Assembly: GCA_009823395.1 (NCBI GenBank)
Contig: CM020501.1
Span: 28,383,361 to 28,447,360, forward strand
Reading direction: 5' to 3'
From: Thamnaconus septentrionalis
Taxonomy: Eukaryota > Chordata > Actinopteri > Tetraodontiformes > Monacanthidae
Length of the DNA stretch: 64,000 bases
Numbering within the stretch: position 1 is the first letter of the stretch; each line of letters begins with the position of its first letter. The translations under genes and the position numbers were made by a program. Positions 23,987-37,964 of the stretch are shown piece by piece. The notes under the pieces are model-generated. The model had not been told where the DNA came from, searched no databases, and was given only the letters and a program-made list of their open reading frames with translations.

Positions 23987-24500
23987 GACTTGAAAATCTG
24001 GCAGCAACAAGATTAAAAATAAGTCAATTTAAGAAAAATTATAAATAACTCTTTGCAAAGTTTGCCGCTGTAGCACGCTAGTGTCGGAGGATTAGCAAGA
24101 ACGACTGCGGCAGCTAACAAGTAGCTTTGCTTTGCAATGAGCTGACATAGTCTTTGTTGCAGGCTTGAAAATCTGACGAAAACAAGAATAAAATTAAGTA
24201 ATTTTTAAAAATGATAAATAACACTTTGTAAAGTTTGCGGCTTTAGCACGCTAGCGTTGGACGATTAGCAAACAAGGCGGTGGCAGCTAGCTAGTAGCTT
24301 TGCGATTAGCTGGTTTCGTTGTTGTCGCAGACTTGAAAATCTGGCAGCAACAAGATTAAAAGTAAGTAAATAAAAAACATACAATTAACACTTTGCAAAT
24401 TTTGCCGCTGTAGCACGCAAGCGTCTGATGATTAACAAAAAAAACAGTTGCAGCTAATGAGTAGCTTTGCTCTGCGATTAGCTGTTTTAGCTCGGTTTCA
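23987..24500 (+). repeat. Tandem repeat, 3 copies of about 170 bp
   Basis: Units start at about 23987, 24163 and 24330 with 'cttgaaaatctg', then 'acaagattaaaa.taagt', 'ctttg.aaa.tttgc.gct', 'tagcacgc.agcgt' and 'agtagctttgc'. Spacing is 176 and 167 bp. Copies differ by scattered substitutions, so the array is old. Confidence 0.9.
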
Positions 24501-26829
24501 GCGAAAGTTTGACACTGTCTCCGTCTCTCCGCCACGAGTAAAGTGGACTTTTTTTCTGTCTTGCAATCCCAACCAAAGATTGATTCATTTTCAACAGGAG
24601 CGGCAGTTGATGTTTGATGCTGCTGCTCTGTGAGCCGAGCACTCGGCGGCGGGAGCGGCGCCTGCGAATTAGCCTCATTATTAGCAGACAAAAGCGGGGC
24701 CAGTTCTCCCGTTGTGCGAGCTCTCGCTGTCTCGCCGAGGCTTTTCGCGTAATTAAAAAGCGATAACTTCTAATCACAGTTTCGTTCCCCGTCAGCATTT
24801 CCGCCACGCGCTCATTATTAGGCGGCGGTGGCAGCGAGAGCTTTTGCTTTGTTTCAGGGCGGAGGATCAGATTAGCTTTGGGGGACGGGAGCCTTTTTTC
24901 ACCCACTTTTATTTTGTGTGGTTTTTCTTTTTACGACCGGATGATTTGTGTGATTTGTGTGTGTGTTTGTCCGCCGACAGAGTTACGAGCTGCCTGGGGG
25001 CTGAGGGGTGGGGGGGACAGGATGGCAGGGGTCGCAACGCACATGGCTGACCCCCCCCACGGCTCTTGCCCACAGGAAGCCGCTGGCCCCTCCCCCTTGT
25101 ATTTGTCCTTCCCCCATCTTCCCTCTTTTTGCCGACATCCCGTTTGCTTTTTCGCCTCCGCCAGTGTGCTGAATACCTGCCAATTTCTGGGGTGTGTGGG
25201 GGGCCTCATTTGTGACACGCAGGACCGGAATAATATTTTCAAAAAATTAATATTAGGCAGGATCTTAAATACATTTAATTGACCATTTGTGACAATGATA
25301 AATGCATTTCTTTTAGCTTTTTGAAAAAACACGAGACCCCCTTTTAAAATTTTGCTTTGAGACTTACAGGGGGTCTCGTGTATTTCGCACAATGGCCTCA
25401 AGCCACTCCCTCTTACCTCCCCCCCGATCGGGCAGCTATCGTCCAATCAGTCATTTCCAACCTTCCTTACCTTCCTCTCCCTCTCTCTCTCTTCCCCGGC
25501 GAAGGTGTGGAGGGCGAAAGCGGCGGAAGACTCAGACATTAAGGCGATTAATTGGCGGCGGCGGCGCCGAGCCGCGTCGAGATCTCATCTTAATTGAATG
25601 TCGCTCTCACCGCTAATCCCCCCCCATTCCCTCCTCCCACCACCACCCAGCCGCCCCCACCACTCCTGAAAACCGGCGGCGGTGACGACAAAAGCCTCTG
25701 TGTGTGTAATCGCTGCCTATCAAACCCCTCAACCCCCGCCTCCCCTGGGGTGGGGGGTGGAGGGGGGTGGGCGAGAGAAAAGCTTCCCTTTGTCTCCTCA
25801 TTTGGGTTTTTGAAGAGGGTGGTCCCCAAACCCCCCTGGCTAAAAGCTTGTTAAAGAGCCATTGCTGGGATATAAAGAGGGTAGGGGGTGCGTGTGTGCA
25901 GGGTGGGGTGGGGTGGGGTGGGGTGGTGGGACCAGGGCCAGGGCCCGGGCCCCCCTCCCTCCCCTCCAGAGTGTTTCAGGGGCTGATCCCCCCGCGTGTT
26001 TGGACCACCGCAGGGAATCAAGAGCTTCTCCATCCATTGACTTGAAGCAGCGACACACACACATACACACACGGACACACACACACACACACCTCACGTT
26101 TGTTACAACTTTTGCACAACTTTGCAACCCCCCCCGCCCCCGCCCCCCTCCCCAGGTTACTATCTAAGTCCCTCTTCTTCTCCAGTGTCTCCGGAGGAGG
26201 AAGTGGAGTTTTGCTTTTGTAATTCCTGGGCTTTTTCTTCTTTTTTTTTTTTTCTTTTTTTTTAAAAAAAAAAGCCTTGTTGATGAAAAAAAAACCCAAC
26301 TGTCTTGAAAGATGAGAAAGAAAAAAAGGGAAGAGCGGGAAGAAAGCTCGTTTTTTTTTTGGTTTTTAATTTTTCTTTTTAGCTCGAAAGGCCTGAAAAT
26401 GAAAATAAATTATCGGCGGTGTTTTGTGTTTTATTCGCCATGAAGTCATTAAGTAGCGGCGTATTTATCTGCTGAAAAGGCTCAGCGAAGCCGAAGGTAA
26501 TCGTTTAGCGAAAAAAACAAAACAAAATTTTCAGAGATTTCGTTAGCACTTTTCTGTACCTCTTGTCAGCGTCGTTTCAATGATCTGCGGAACAAAAGCA
26601 CAATGTTGTCTGAATATTTGTACTTTGGGGCTACGTGGAAAACTTTGTGGTTTTTCAAACGTAAAATCATAATTTCAAAATCATCTTTTTCCACCGGCAC
26701 AGCGCCTCCTGCTGGTCGTACTTACAGGGCTGGCAGTTGCGTGCCCTGCTACCGTCGCTCTCGGACGCTTTATTAGGGACGACGTCACGTTGGATTGTTC
26801 TTAACGTTGTGCCGGGTCAGGCCACCTTG

Positions 26830-26916
26830 GTCGTTCAGTCCCATGTGGGGGCCGGGACCCAATCAAAACAGCCCCCAAAGGTGGGTCGCCACCCACCAGT
26901 TGAGAAACACTGGTCT
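26830..26916 (-). mobile_element. hAT-like terminal fragment
   Basis: Ends 'ggtgggtcgccacccaccagttgagaaacactgg', the usual right end of vertebrate hAT-type elements that start CAGTGTTTCTCAAC. The other end was not found. Confidence 0.45.
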
Positions 26917-27360
26917 ACTGGTCTAGTGGTCTTCTCGTTTTTGTTTGTTTGCGCAACCTCCTTCCTCCACCCACCCACCGACCACCTGTAGCTCCGCCCC
27001 CTCCCAGTCCTCCTCCACCTGTAGCTCCGCCCCCTCCCAGGCTTTTAGCAAGGCCTTTGTTTTAATCTAGCGACACGTCCAGGTTCTCCCTCTTCCTGTT
27101 TTTCTTTGCGCTGGTCGGGGGCGAGACGAGACGAGACGCCTGATGTAAGGCTCTGCAACCGTGTCGCCGCAGTGGCAGCGGCGGCGTTTTCTGGCTGTGA
27201 CTGGCTGCTGTCATCATCATCATCATCTCTCCCCAGCTGCTTTTCAATCTCGGGCGGAGGACGTGAAAAATAGAGCGCACGGTGGAGGGAAGGGGAAAGA
27301 AAAAAATGATAAAAGGCCGAGCTCATAAATACGCCCTCTGCCTCTTAACCCGGACCGTGG

Positions 27361-27362
<2 letters not shown>

Positions 27363-27412
<50 letters not shown>

Positions 27413-27426
27413 TCTCTCTCTCTCTC
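27363..27426. repeat. (CT)n microsatellite
   Basis: About 31 CT units with one CCCT interruption. Confidence 0.97.
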
Positions 27427-27599
27427 CATCCACTCACCGACTCTGTTCCCTCTCCTGAGTGCAGCCGGTGGAGGAGCGAGACACTCGGATCACTCGTTTT
27501 TTCTGCCGAGTCTGCAGGATGAGGGAACGAGGGAGGGGGGTCGGGGCGACGTGTAAAGAGCAGCCCCTCGTGTAGCCCCTCCAGGGATGGGGAGTCATT

Positions 27600-28115
27600 G
27601 CTGCCACCCCTCCCTCCATCCATCCATCCATCCATCCGTCCCTCCATTCACCCTCCTATCCTTAATTTTGTCCATCCATCGTCCATCCCTCCACCCATTC
27701 ATCCCTCAAACCATCCTTTCATCATCCAACATCCATCCATCTCTCATTCTCCCTCCATCCTTCATTTGTCCATCCATCATCAAGCCCTATGTCCACCCAT
27801 CCTTCCGTCCCTCCAACCAGCCTTCCATTAATCCATCCATCCATCCATTCTTAACTTTGTCCATCTATCGTCCATCCCTATGTCCATCCATCCTCTCCCT
27901 CCAACCATCCTTCCATCCATCTGTTCACCCCTCCATCCATCCCTCTGTCATCATCCATCCTTCGTCCCTCCATCCATTCATCCCTGCAACCACCCTTTCA
28001 TCCATCTGTTCATGCCTCCATCATCATCCATCCCCTCCCTCCCTCCACACAGCCATCCATTTGTCCATCCCTCCACCCATCCTTGTGTCATCATCCATCC
28101 ATCCATCCCTCCGCC
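27600..28115. repeat. Degenerate (ATCC)n satellite, about 500 bp
   Basis: Imperfect CATC/ATCC tetranucleotides over the whole span with longer-range echoes such as 'tccatccatc.tccctcc'. The long Pro/Ser/His/Ile-rich open frames here are a by-product. Confidence 0.93.
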
Positions 28116-28363
28116 CCCCATGGTGCTATGAAAGGATTATTATATTTCCTTTTAGAAATGATTCGCTGCCTCCCGTCTGCACCTTTCATCTCCAGACTCC
28201 GCCCTCCTTTCTCCCCTTCCAGCGCACAACACCTGCTCCTCTTCTCTTCTCTTCTCTATCCCAACCACCTTTTTCTTGTTTGTTTTTCATTTTCCCCCCC
28301 TTTCGCTCTCCACTTAACCCTGGTGGCTACGCCGGAGCTTTAGGCGAACCCAACTCTGGAGAT

Positions 28364-28790
28364 CAGGCGTGGGCAACAAACGGCACAGGGGGCAAACTTG
28401 AAGAAATTGTGTTAATATTAAATAAGACATAAAATAGCTGTATTTCATCCATTTTCAGTGTTTTAAGAGCAATTTCAGTAAAGAGCTAAATGCATTGGGG
28501 CTTCAAAGACACATTTTGTTGTAACTTTGCTTTCGTTCATTTTCAAAAGAGCATATATTTTCTACACATCCCTTGATATATTTTTTCCTCCTATGAGGTG
28601 GTCACCAACACTTCATCCATCTGCTGCTGCTCCGGCCCCCTCTGTCACATTTCAGAACCCACCGATCAAAAAGTTTGCCCCCACCCGGTGGAGATCTTAC
28701 ATGAGAGTGGTTATCACGTAAAGCTGGGCATCAGATGGGCCCCGTGTGAGGCGGTTCTTCATCTCTGGTACCTGGAGGGTCTCGAGCGTC
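28364..28790 (+). mobile_element. hAT-like 'GGGCAAACT' element with extra 3' flank, plus copy
   Basis: Matches 32784-33245 from 'caggcgtgggcaa' to 'tcaaaaagtttgcccccacc', with CCTCCTATGAGGTGG near the end. The match continues past the inverted-repeat end through 'ggtggagatc.tacatgagag' and 'gatgggccccgtgtgaggcg.ttcttc'. It lies about 45 bp before exon 28834. Confidence 0.7.
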
Positions 28791-28821
28791 CGTGCCTAAC
28801 TTGTGTTGTTGTTGTGTTTGA

Positions 28822-29094
<273 letters not shown>

Positions 29095-29451
29095 TGATTT
29101 TCTTTTTTTGATCGCCGCTCTAGACACTCGCCACGTCTTACATCAGCCCCACCCACTCCAACAAAGCCCCAATTTGACGTGGAAGTAAAATTCCCTTCGC
29201 TCCTGTTGGAATCCCTGAGAAGTTTGAGGAGGTTTTGATGAAAAATAAATAAAAGATCTCGCTGCCGCGCTTAACGAGATCAGTCGCCGTGGCTTTGACG
29301 CCTCCCGCCTGACGGAATGTTGCCAGTGCTGTTTTCCCACCGCGGCCATTAGTCATTAATCTTTTTTTACTCAACCTGCTGTTGTTGTGCTGATAGCAAA
29401 TAATGATTTTCATATGCAAAGCAACAGTGTTTTCCATATATGTTTATATGT

Positions 29452-29453
<2 letters not shown>

Positions 29454-29501
<48 letters not shown>
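29454..29501. repeat. (TG)n microsatellite
   Basis: About 24 TG units. Confidence 0.97.
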
Positions 29502-29503
<2 letters not shown>

Positions 29504-31276
29504 CAGCGGCCGTTTTAACTAGAAATAATAAGTTAGTTGGATAAGTAGTAGACAGCCAACAGATTGCAGTGAGTCTATTTTGTCTCTTTAGCGTAAAGAT
29601 TTTTAAACTAATTACCACTTTTTCTTGATGATGGATATTTGCTGTTTTATCTCCGTTTGTTTTTGTTTTATCGGTTTCACCACCCGATATCCTGGTTTCC
29701 TCTCGTCTCCTCCTTCCCGCCTTTGCTCTCGTACCCTTCCCCACTTGACCTTTGACACCCATTGACCCGCCCCCCTCCCTCCCTCGCTCTGTCCATCCCA
29801 CCCACCGGGCGAGCACACCCAGGCACCAGCGCTGCTGCCTCCCTATCTCCATCGCTCTCTTCAAGTTTGGATTGAGAGAAGAAGGAGGGAAAAAGAAAGA
29901 AAGGAAGGAAGGCGCTCTTTCATTTCAACACTTTGGAGGTTTTCTTTCCTCCACTTGGCCCTTCGCTTAATCTGGCCCCTGTCACATGTCACCACCACTC
30001 CTCCTCCTCCTCCCGCCGCCGCCACGAGACGAGTGTGGCGCTGCAGATAAAACGTCCAGTTGGGGGATCAAGGGGCCGGGCCGGTTCCCCCGGAGCGCCA
30101 CCTTCTGACTGAAGTAGTCTCCCTCCACGAACAGCTGCTGACGCGGATAGCGGCGTCTCCGAGTCCGACGACGGCGGGAAAACAAGGTTTCTGGGACGAG
30201 ATAGCGACGGACGGGGAGGGGTTCGGAGAGAGGGAATATGAGCAAGAGTGGCGGACAATGCTGAGGTGGAAGGAGGAGTAGGGGAGGTATAGAGGAGGAG
30301 CGAGGGAGGGAGGGAAAATTGAGAAAGCGGAGACGCTCTGCAGGAGCTGAGGCTAATGCTAATGAAAAGCAGCGAAAGGGGATGACCGATGTGGCAGTGC
30401 CAGGCTGGTGCAGAGGAAGTAGGGGGACCCCTGGAGTCTCTCTCTCACACACACACAGACAAACACACACACACATACACACCCGCGCAGACATACTCGA
30501 AGGAGGAGCCGACGGAGATTCACGGGGAGATCAAACCTATTTGAGCATCAAGAAAATCAAAAATAAACCCCCCGCCTCCCGTCCTCCTCCTTTGACTCAA
30601 CGGTGCCCGATGGTGTCGAGACGGCCGCCTCATAGAAAACAAATTAAAATTACATGGGGCGCGCGGCGGCTCTGCTTACACAGAGGATGGAGTTATTAAT
30701 AGGGAAAGGAGGAGGAGGAGGAGGAGGATGAGAAGAAGGAGGAGGAGGAGGAGGGGGTCCTGAATTTGGAAATAAAGCATCAATTTTTCATGACATCCGC
30801 ACACTCGCGCTGACATTTCGCTGTGTGTGTTGTGTGTGTGTGTGTGTGTGTGTGTCAGGCCAAATGCCTATCATTTGGAGAAGGGGGGGGGGGCGTTCAT
30901 CGGGCCTTCTTAATGACACGAGGTCAAAGGTCGGCCATAGCGTAGCCGCGGCGGCGCTCCTGGCTCGACAAAGAGAAGCTTTCTCAAGGGTGGGGGCGGG
31001 GTGTCTTCCCGCCCCCCCCATCCTTACACCCCCAGGGTACTGTTACCCCCCCCACACACACACACACACACACACACACCCTCCCTCCACGAGAGGCTGC
31101 TATTTAAAACACTTAGAGGTGATTTAGTGCCCGCCGAGGCCATTCCATTAGCCGCCGCTCTGTATTTATCGCGGCTCACCCACTCTGAGTAGATTGCTAA
31201 CGCTAACACTTTCCTTGGCCCCTCCCTCCCACCACCCCCACTCCCGCCTCCTCCTCCATTTCATTTACAACTCACT

Positions 31277-31280
<4 letters not shown>

Positions 31281-31319
<39 letters not shown>
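31281..31319. repeat. (CT)n microsatellite
   Basis: About 19 CT units. Confidence 0.97.
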
Positions 31320-31322
<3 letters not shown>

Positions 31323-31951
31323 GGCTAAAGGGAAGAGAAGATTAAAAAACTTCTCCAGCGTGTCCCGAAACTTTTTGGTTTTCGTCTTCAACTTTTTCTT
31401 ATGTAGGATTTGATTTTGATTTTCAACCATTTTACAACACACACCTTCCTACCCACAAAATAACACAACACCAAACCAAAATCAAACAGCTAAAAACTAG
31501 CTGAACCTCCACGTCTTTACATCTGGCCATACAATACAAAATACAATCATTATTAAGTCATATACGCCAGCATTATAATGAAAATATATGAAATAGATGC
31601 ATAAATAAAGGAAACAATAACGGAGCACAAAACAGAAAAGGCCAAGTAGTCTTGTTTTTATAAACTTGATGCTTGTGTTAGTTTGAAATCGGGGTAATTG
31701 CTCTTTTCGGTGGCTACTGACCTTTCCATATTTAAATAGTAACTCATCTCTTTTTTTCCAATGTAATAATATAGGAGGGTATGAACATTTCCAGTGTTTA
31801 AGTCTAAATTTTTTTTAATACGATAGATGAAAAAAGAAAAATCCACTTCTGTGGGTACCTCACTGAAATATGCAAATTGATGAATTCAAATTTTTCTCTT
31901 CCCTGTTAGCCGTTTTTCGCGAGTAGCCTGATACTTAGCGATGACCTCTGA

Positions 31952-33366
<1,415 letters not shown>

Positions 33367-33444
33367 ACGTCCAGCGCCAACCCTCCTCTGCCGGACGCCG
33401 CCCCGCATGGCCCCGCCCACTTCCAGCCGGCCCACGACAGTCAG
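33367..33444 (+). CDS. pard3b: pard3b exon: post-PDZ3 linker
   Basis: The acceptor is GTTTTTCCCAG and the donor CAG|GTACGA. The exon is 78 nt (26 codons), phase 0 on both sides, so it is skippable without frame loss. It encodes TSSANPPLPDAAPHGPAHFQ and PAHDSQ, a disordered Pro/Ala/His linker with no strong homology. Support comes from the splice sites, the phase fit to 37877 and the open frame. The open frame and high GC continue without change beyond the donor to about 33660, so a longer, unspliced version of this exon may exist. Confidence 0.7.
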
Positions 33445-34017
33445 GTACGAGAGGGCGGCGACCTCCAGCGAGATCAGCAGCAGCAGCACCGGCAGCAGCC
33501 GTCCCCTCCCCCGCGCTCCTCCTCCCTCCTCCACCTGCTGAGGAGGCGAGCGACCGAGCCGCTGCCTCCGGGCCACCGGGGGCGCTACGCGGCGCACGGC
33601 TACGAGCAGAGCCGTCCCGCCCTCGCGCCTCGGCCGCCCGTCGCGCAGCCAGACGCTGTGCGGGGACGGGTCGCTTCCTCGACGACGGCTTCCGCCACAC
33701 GGCGGCGCCGACGGCACGCGTACACTTGCACTGAGCACCGCGGGCGCCGTTCCGCGCGATGCGCGTGCATGCGCGCAGCCGCACGCTGGACGCTGTCCTG
33801 CCGCGAGACGGCCGCCACAGCCCCACAGTCTACGTGCGGGACATCCGGGCCATGGCGGGACAGATGTACGGCGACCCGCCCCGCTCGTACACATGCACGG
33901 AGGCGTACGCATGCACGGATGCGTACACATACAGGGACGCACGGTCGCGCGGCTACTACGCGCACGACGGGGCTTTCGCGCGACACCACCAATTCCGGCT
34001 GTCCGGAGGACTCTGAT

Positions 34018-34077
<60 letters not shown>

Positions 34078-34200
34078 GATCTCAAATCAAAAAGAAAAAA
34101 ACGGGTACAAAACATATTTCTCGGGTGCAACGTAAACCTCAAAGAATGTCTCAGATGTTTCCAAAAATGCGAATTCAGCATCACGGAATCCACCTTTTAG
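33445..34200 (+). other. Candidate read-through extension forming an alternative terminal exon
   Basis: The frame of exon 33367 stays open to a TAG at 34198-34200, through a GC- and CpG-rich block and a TG array that would encode Val-Cys repeats. By hand count, G/C at third positions is about 85% for 33445-33660 in this frame. From 33735 to 34013 a different frame shows about 83% at third positions against 69% and 59% at positions 1 and 2, and ends at TGA 34014-34016. A frame change or assembly error between about 33660 and 33735 would unite the two. Two AATAAA signals follow. No homologue is recognised. Confidence 0.35.
34021..34074. repeat. (GT)27 microsatellite
   Basis: Uninterrupted array beginning 4 bp after the TGATAG double stop at 34014-34019. 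Confidence 0.98.
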
Positions 34201-34316
34201 TCAAAGTGGATAAACACTGACCTTCGCTCGCTCACACAGGAAGTTGCGATACGACGTCTTCGAGGTCAAACGCCGGCTGTGCATTAAATCCCGTCTCTCC
34301 TTTTTTTTGTAATTAT

Positions 34317-34322
34317 AATAAA
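34317..34322 (+). terminator. Candidate polyadenylation signal AATAAA (proximal)
   Basis: AATAAA in 'ttataataaacttgag', about 120 bp after the TAG at 34198. Chance occurrence in AT-rich intron is quite possible. Confidence 0.3.
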
Positions 34323-34518
34323 CTTGAGAACTTTACGATGAATCAGCTCTATTTTCCCACTGCCTCTCCTTTCTGTCAAGTTTTATTTTTACCTGCACTG
34401 ATCAGCTGTTTTCTTTTTTATAGTCACCTTCCCCTTTTTATTTCCATGTCTGCAGCTGGGTGTACTTGCCTTTCTCTCTCTCTTCTCTCTCTCTGACCTG
34501 CCTGTTTCTCCTCTGTCC

Positions 34519-34524
34519 AATAAA
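34519..34524 (+). terminator. Candidate polyadenylation signal AATAAA (distal)
   Basis: AATAAA in 'gtccaataaagttcatc', followed within 60 bp by U-rich and GU-containing sequence, the arrangement expected of a real cleavage site. Confidence 0.4.
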
Positions 34525-37500
34525 GTTCATCTGAAGCCTCCTGCATGCTTCTCTATTTGCCTCTCTGCCTCTGAATGTCTTCACTTTTTACTCCTTCCTG
34601 TTTATTAAACAATGCTTGCTTCCTCCTCCTCCTCCTCCTCTTCCTCCTCCCTCTGCCCTGGTGTTGGAGTCACTTTTTTTTTTTTTTTTCTGCCTTATTT
34701 TTATCCTCTGTAACTCCAACTCAAACTAGAAAATCGAGTTCGAACAAGAGGAAACCTCCTCTTCATACCTAATAGGGAAACTCACAATGGATGTGTTTTT
34801 TGAAATCTAAACACGGCCTAAACGCTCATAAATATTCACTCCAGCAGATTCGCATCAATGTTTTTTTTTTGAGGAACAACTCTGGAGAATTAAGGCCCCT
34901 GGTCCGTTTTCCGGCAAAGAATACTCCTATGTGGCTTTGAAAATGCTGCATACCTGATTAGTAAAATCAAACAGGAAGTGTGGTAGCTTTGGTTTGTTCC
35001 AACTTCCTCCTGCACATCAGTCCCGAATGGACTCGCATCCCCCGGCAGGAAGTGGAAGTGTTTACTACACTCATGTTGTCGGGTAAATTATTCAAATGAA
35101 AGGTTACGGCTCAACTTTCCCATCAGTCCCTCCTAAAAACGCCACTTTGTGTAATACCTGTTTTCCGGAGAGGGGGCGCCAATTCCAGGAGTTCATTACT
35201 GCACTCTCAAAGTTCAACAATATTTTTTTCACTAAAGTCTTCTCAGTCATTGTAAATAATTCTAGTTTTTCTGTCTGTAGCTGTGGGCCTTAACTCCTAA
35301 CTCATAAGCTATTGTTTCACTATGTGACCAAAGTTGAACTGGCTCAAAAACACTCAGTTGGTCACGCCAGTTCTTCGCACAGCGCCATAACAATCAATCC
35401 ATCACACCAAAATCATTCAAACACATTTTTTTCTTTTTCTTTTTTTCTCGAAGCTTAAGTTTGAAAGGCACATTCCTGGATGGAGAGATTTATCGAGGAC
35501 CTGACAGACGTTGTTTAAAAAATTGCCGTCTCTCTTTGTGGGGGCCGTCTTTTCAGCTTTTCACACTCGGCCGTGACTGATTATTTCAAAAAAAGCAAAG
35601 CTCATAAAGATGTTTCACGGCTACTCGGAGGCTTGACTCCAGTGACCCGCCCGTCGCGCCATTAGCATCCCAACCACGCTAATCCGCGGTGTAGCATAGC
35701 CCGCGGACTAGCTCAATCGGTTCAAAGTTCACCGTCGACCGTGACCAACAGACAGACAGACGGTCTGGGGTTCAGATGTCTGGTCTTCTTTTCATGGTGA
35801 GGTTTTTATTCTGCAAAATTACACATTTTAACTTAAAGTTAACTCAAACACATCAGTGCTTTGCTACTGTAGTAGTTTTTCTTAAATTCCAGCAGAGGGG
35901 CCGCACCTAAGCTGATTGACCCCATTGCATTCAACCCTTCAAAAAACCCCAAAATATTTTTTTTTGCACACTGATCAAAATATGATCAGTGTGCAAAATA
36001 GAGAAGGTTCCGGTGGGGTTGGACCCCCTCCCCCCACACACACACACACCGATTTACCCATGAATGAGACACCCTGAAAGCCTCAAAGCAAAGTTTAAGG
36101 GGGTCTCACATAAAGCTCAAAATTTTATATATACAGTATATTATTGTCACGAAAAAAAATGTCTTCAAGATCAACCTGTCTACTATTCATAGTTTTAATT
36201 GTTAAGTAAATCTAGATTGGCACTGAGTAACAATCAGGAGGATGGAGACACCCCCGCACCCTGAATATTGATGGGAATTTTGCACACTGTATATAATATA
36301 ATTGACTAGATGTAATATATATATATAATATATATTGGCCTCTTTTTTTCCTCTATTGACTTGAAACCAGACCAAAGCGACATTGACTCACCAGAGTGAC
36401 AGGAGGACACTATTCCATGACTTGTGATTGGGTGGGGGTATGGGGGGGATCTAAGCCGCCTCTCTTCGGCTTAGACCCCCACACCCCCCCCCCACCTATT
36501 GTATGTATGTGTAGGCTGGAGACCCCCCACTCACCTACCACCACCACCACCGTCAAGCCTTCCTTGTTAGCTTATTGTTGGGGGATTAAGTCACCTGACT
36601 GCCTATCTGCCAGCCTGCTGCTCAAATCCTCGGGGCGGATTTATGGACGGATGGAAGGACAGAAGGATGGACGGACGGATGGTGGAGATTCGATTGAAGT
36701 CGAAGCTGTCGGAACTTTACTTGGGCACAATTGGGCGCGACATGCGAGCTCGAGATTGATTGACGGCTCCCCCGTTTCAAAAGCACGTTAGCATGTTGCT
36801 AACGACACCCCGGGGACTCCTGGGCTGCTGTGGCCTCAGCATGGTGACAAAGATGTACACTACATACCTGATTTTTTTTTAATGTCATTTTTTCATATTT
36901 ATATATGCATATATATTTGCGATTTCGGCAGTTCCCGTCGCTTTCAGCGGGTAAAAGAAATAGAAACGCCTTTCTTTCATCCGCCGCTTTCAGCCCTCAC
37001 AGCTCTTATCTTGCGTGCGGCGTGGGCGAGTGGCGGGGAGTGGGGTGTCGGGAGGGGGGGGTCCTTTGTAGTGCTGGATGGGGCTGTTCGTCAACATGCC
37101 TGTCAGCGCTCTCAGGATTATCTTAATGATGGTGTTTCCAATCGTGGGCATGAAGAGAATCGCTGTTTTTCTTTTTCTTCAAAGTCGAACCCCGACGATG
37201 CTTATCGGCCAAGTCTTACCGTTTGCTCCCCCCCCCCCCCGCCACACACACACACACACACATCTAAAAGTCCAGATTGGATCCCATCCAGTTGACTTCA
37301 TCAGCGACTTTTTTTCTTTCCCTTTTCTCATTTTTCACTTTCGATCTCAACTCGCGGCTCCAACGATGCCGACGTCTGAGCAAATCCCTCAACAGATATT
37401 TTCAAATCGAGCTCCGTATTTCATCAAAGCTTTTTGTTCCCGTCTCCCGGCCTGAAGTCCATCGCTCATTCATTGTCGGCGAGCTCGAAATGTGGTTTTT

Positions 37501-37876
37501 GCAAATTTTAATAGAAATCCGTTTTTCCTTTTACTTTGTTCCCCCCCTCCTCTCCTCACCTCTCCGACGTTCTCTTCAGCATCAGCGCTGACTGACTCAA
37601 GCTGCGAGCGCGACGTCATTCCCACCTCCAGATTCCAACTTTTGGGAAAAACGGAACATAGTTTAACTGGACAAAAATTTCCTCAGTCTGTCTCAGAAAA
37701 TTACGTACAATTTGTGTAGCCTAGGTAAAAATGTGCATAAATAGACATGTAGGAAAAATTAATATGGAAAATAATTATACGATAAATATGAGTTGGTAGA
37801 AGGTTAAAAAAGGTAAATATGTAGATAAATTTTGGTCTTTTTTTCCCACAATAATCATCCCTCCATCTCTCCGCAG

Positions 37877-37964
37877 GATCCGCGGGGCCACGGCGGGAAC
37901 CAGGGGCCCCCCTGGAGAAGCGAGGGGCCCAGCCACGCTCGCAGCCACAGCTACGGGGATGTCG
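37877..37964 (+). CDS. pard3b: pard3b exon: post-PDZ3 linker
   Basis: The acceptor is ATCTCTCCGCAG and the donor GTGAGC. The exon has 29 codons plus one nucleotide, entering in phase 0 and leaving in phase 1. It encodes DPRGHGGNQGPPWRSEGPSH and ARSHSYGDV, a Gly/Pro/His/Ser-rich disordered segment with weak similarity to mammalian sequence (the WAESEVPPSP region). The call rests on good splice sites and phase agreement with both neighbours, on G/C-rich third positions, and on position between PDZ3 and CR3. Confidence 0.78.

Larger units (their letters stand above)
33445..37876 (+). other. pard3b intron, 4432 bp (if 33444 donor is used)
   Basis: Starts with the GC-rich block and TG array described separately. 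From 34525 to 37876 it is mostly unique sequence with pyrimidine tracts, a poly-T, short CA runs (36041-36050, 37244-37262), an ATAT stretch at 36280-36340 and a short run of GGAC/GGAT units (36640-36685). No further exon was recognised. Confidence 0.75.

Noticed and set aside
27587..28432. 281-codon open frame rich in Pro, Ser, His and Ile
   Set aside because: It is a translation of the degenerate ATCC satellite; no splice sites, homology or codon bias apart from the repeat.
35690..35790. tRNA-like words (CTAGCTCAATCGGT and GGGGTTCAGATGTC)
   Set aside because: An A-box-like and a weak B-box-like word occur, but no cloverleaf or acceptor stem could be built. At most an old tRNA-derived SINE relic.
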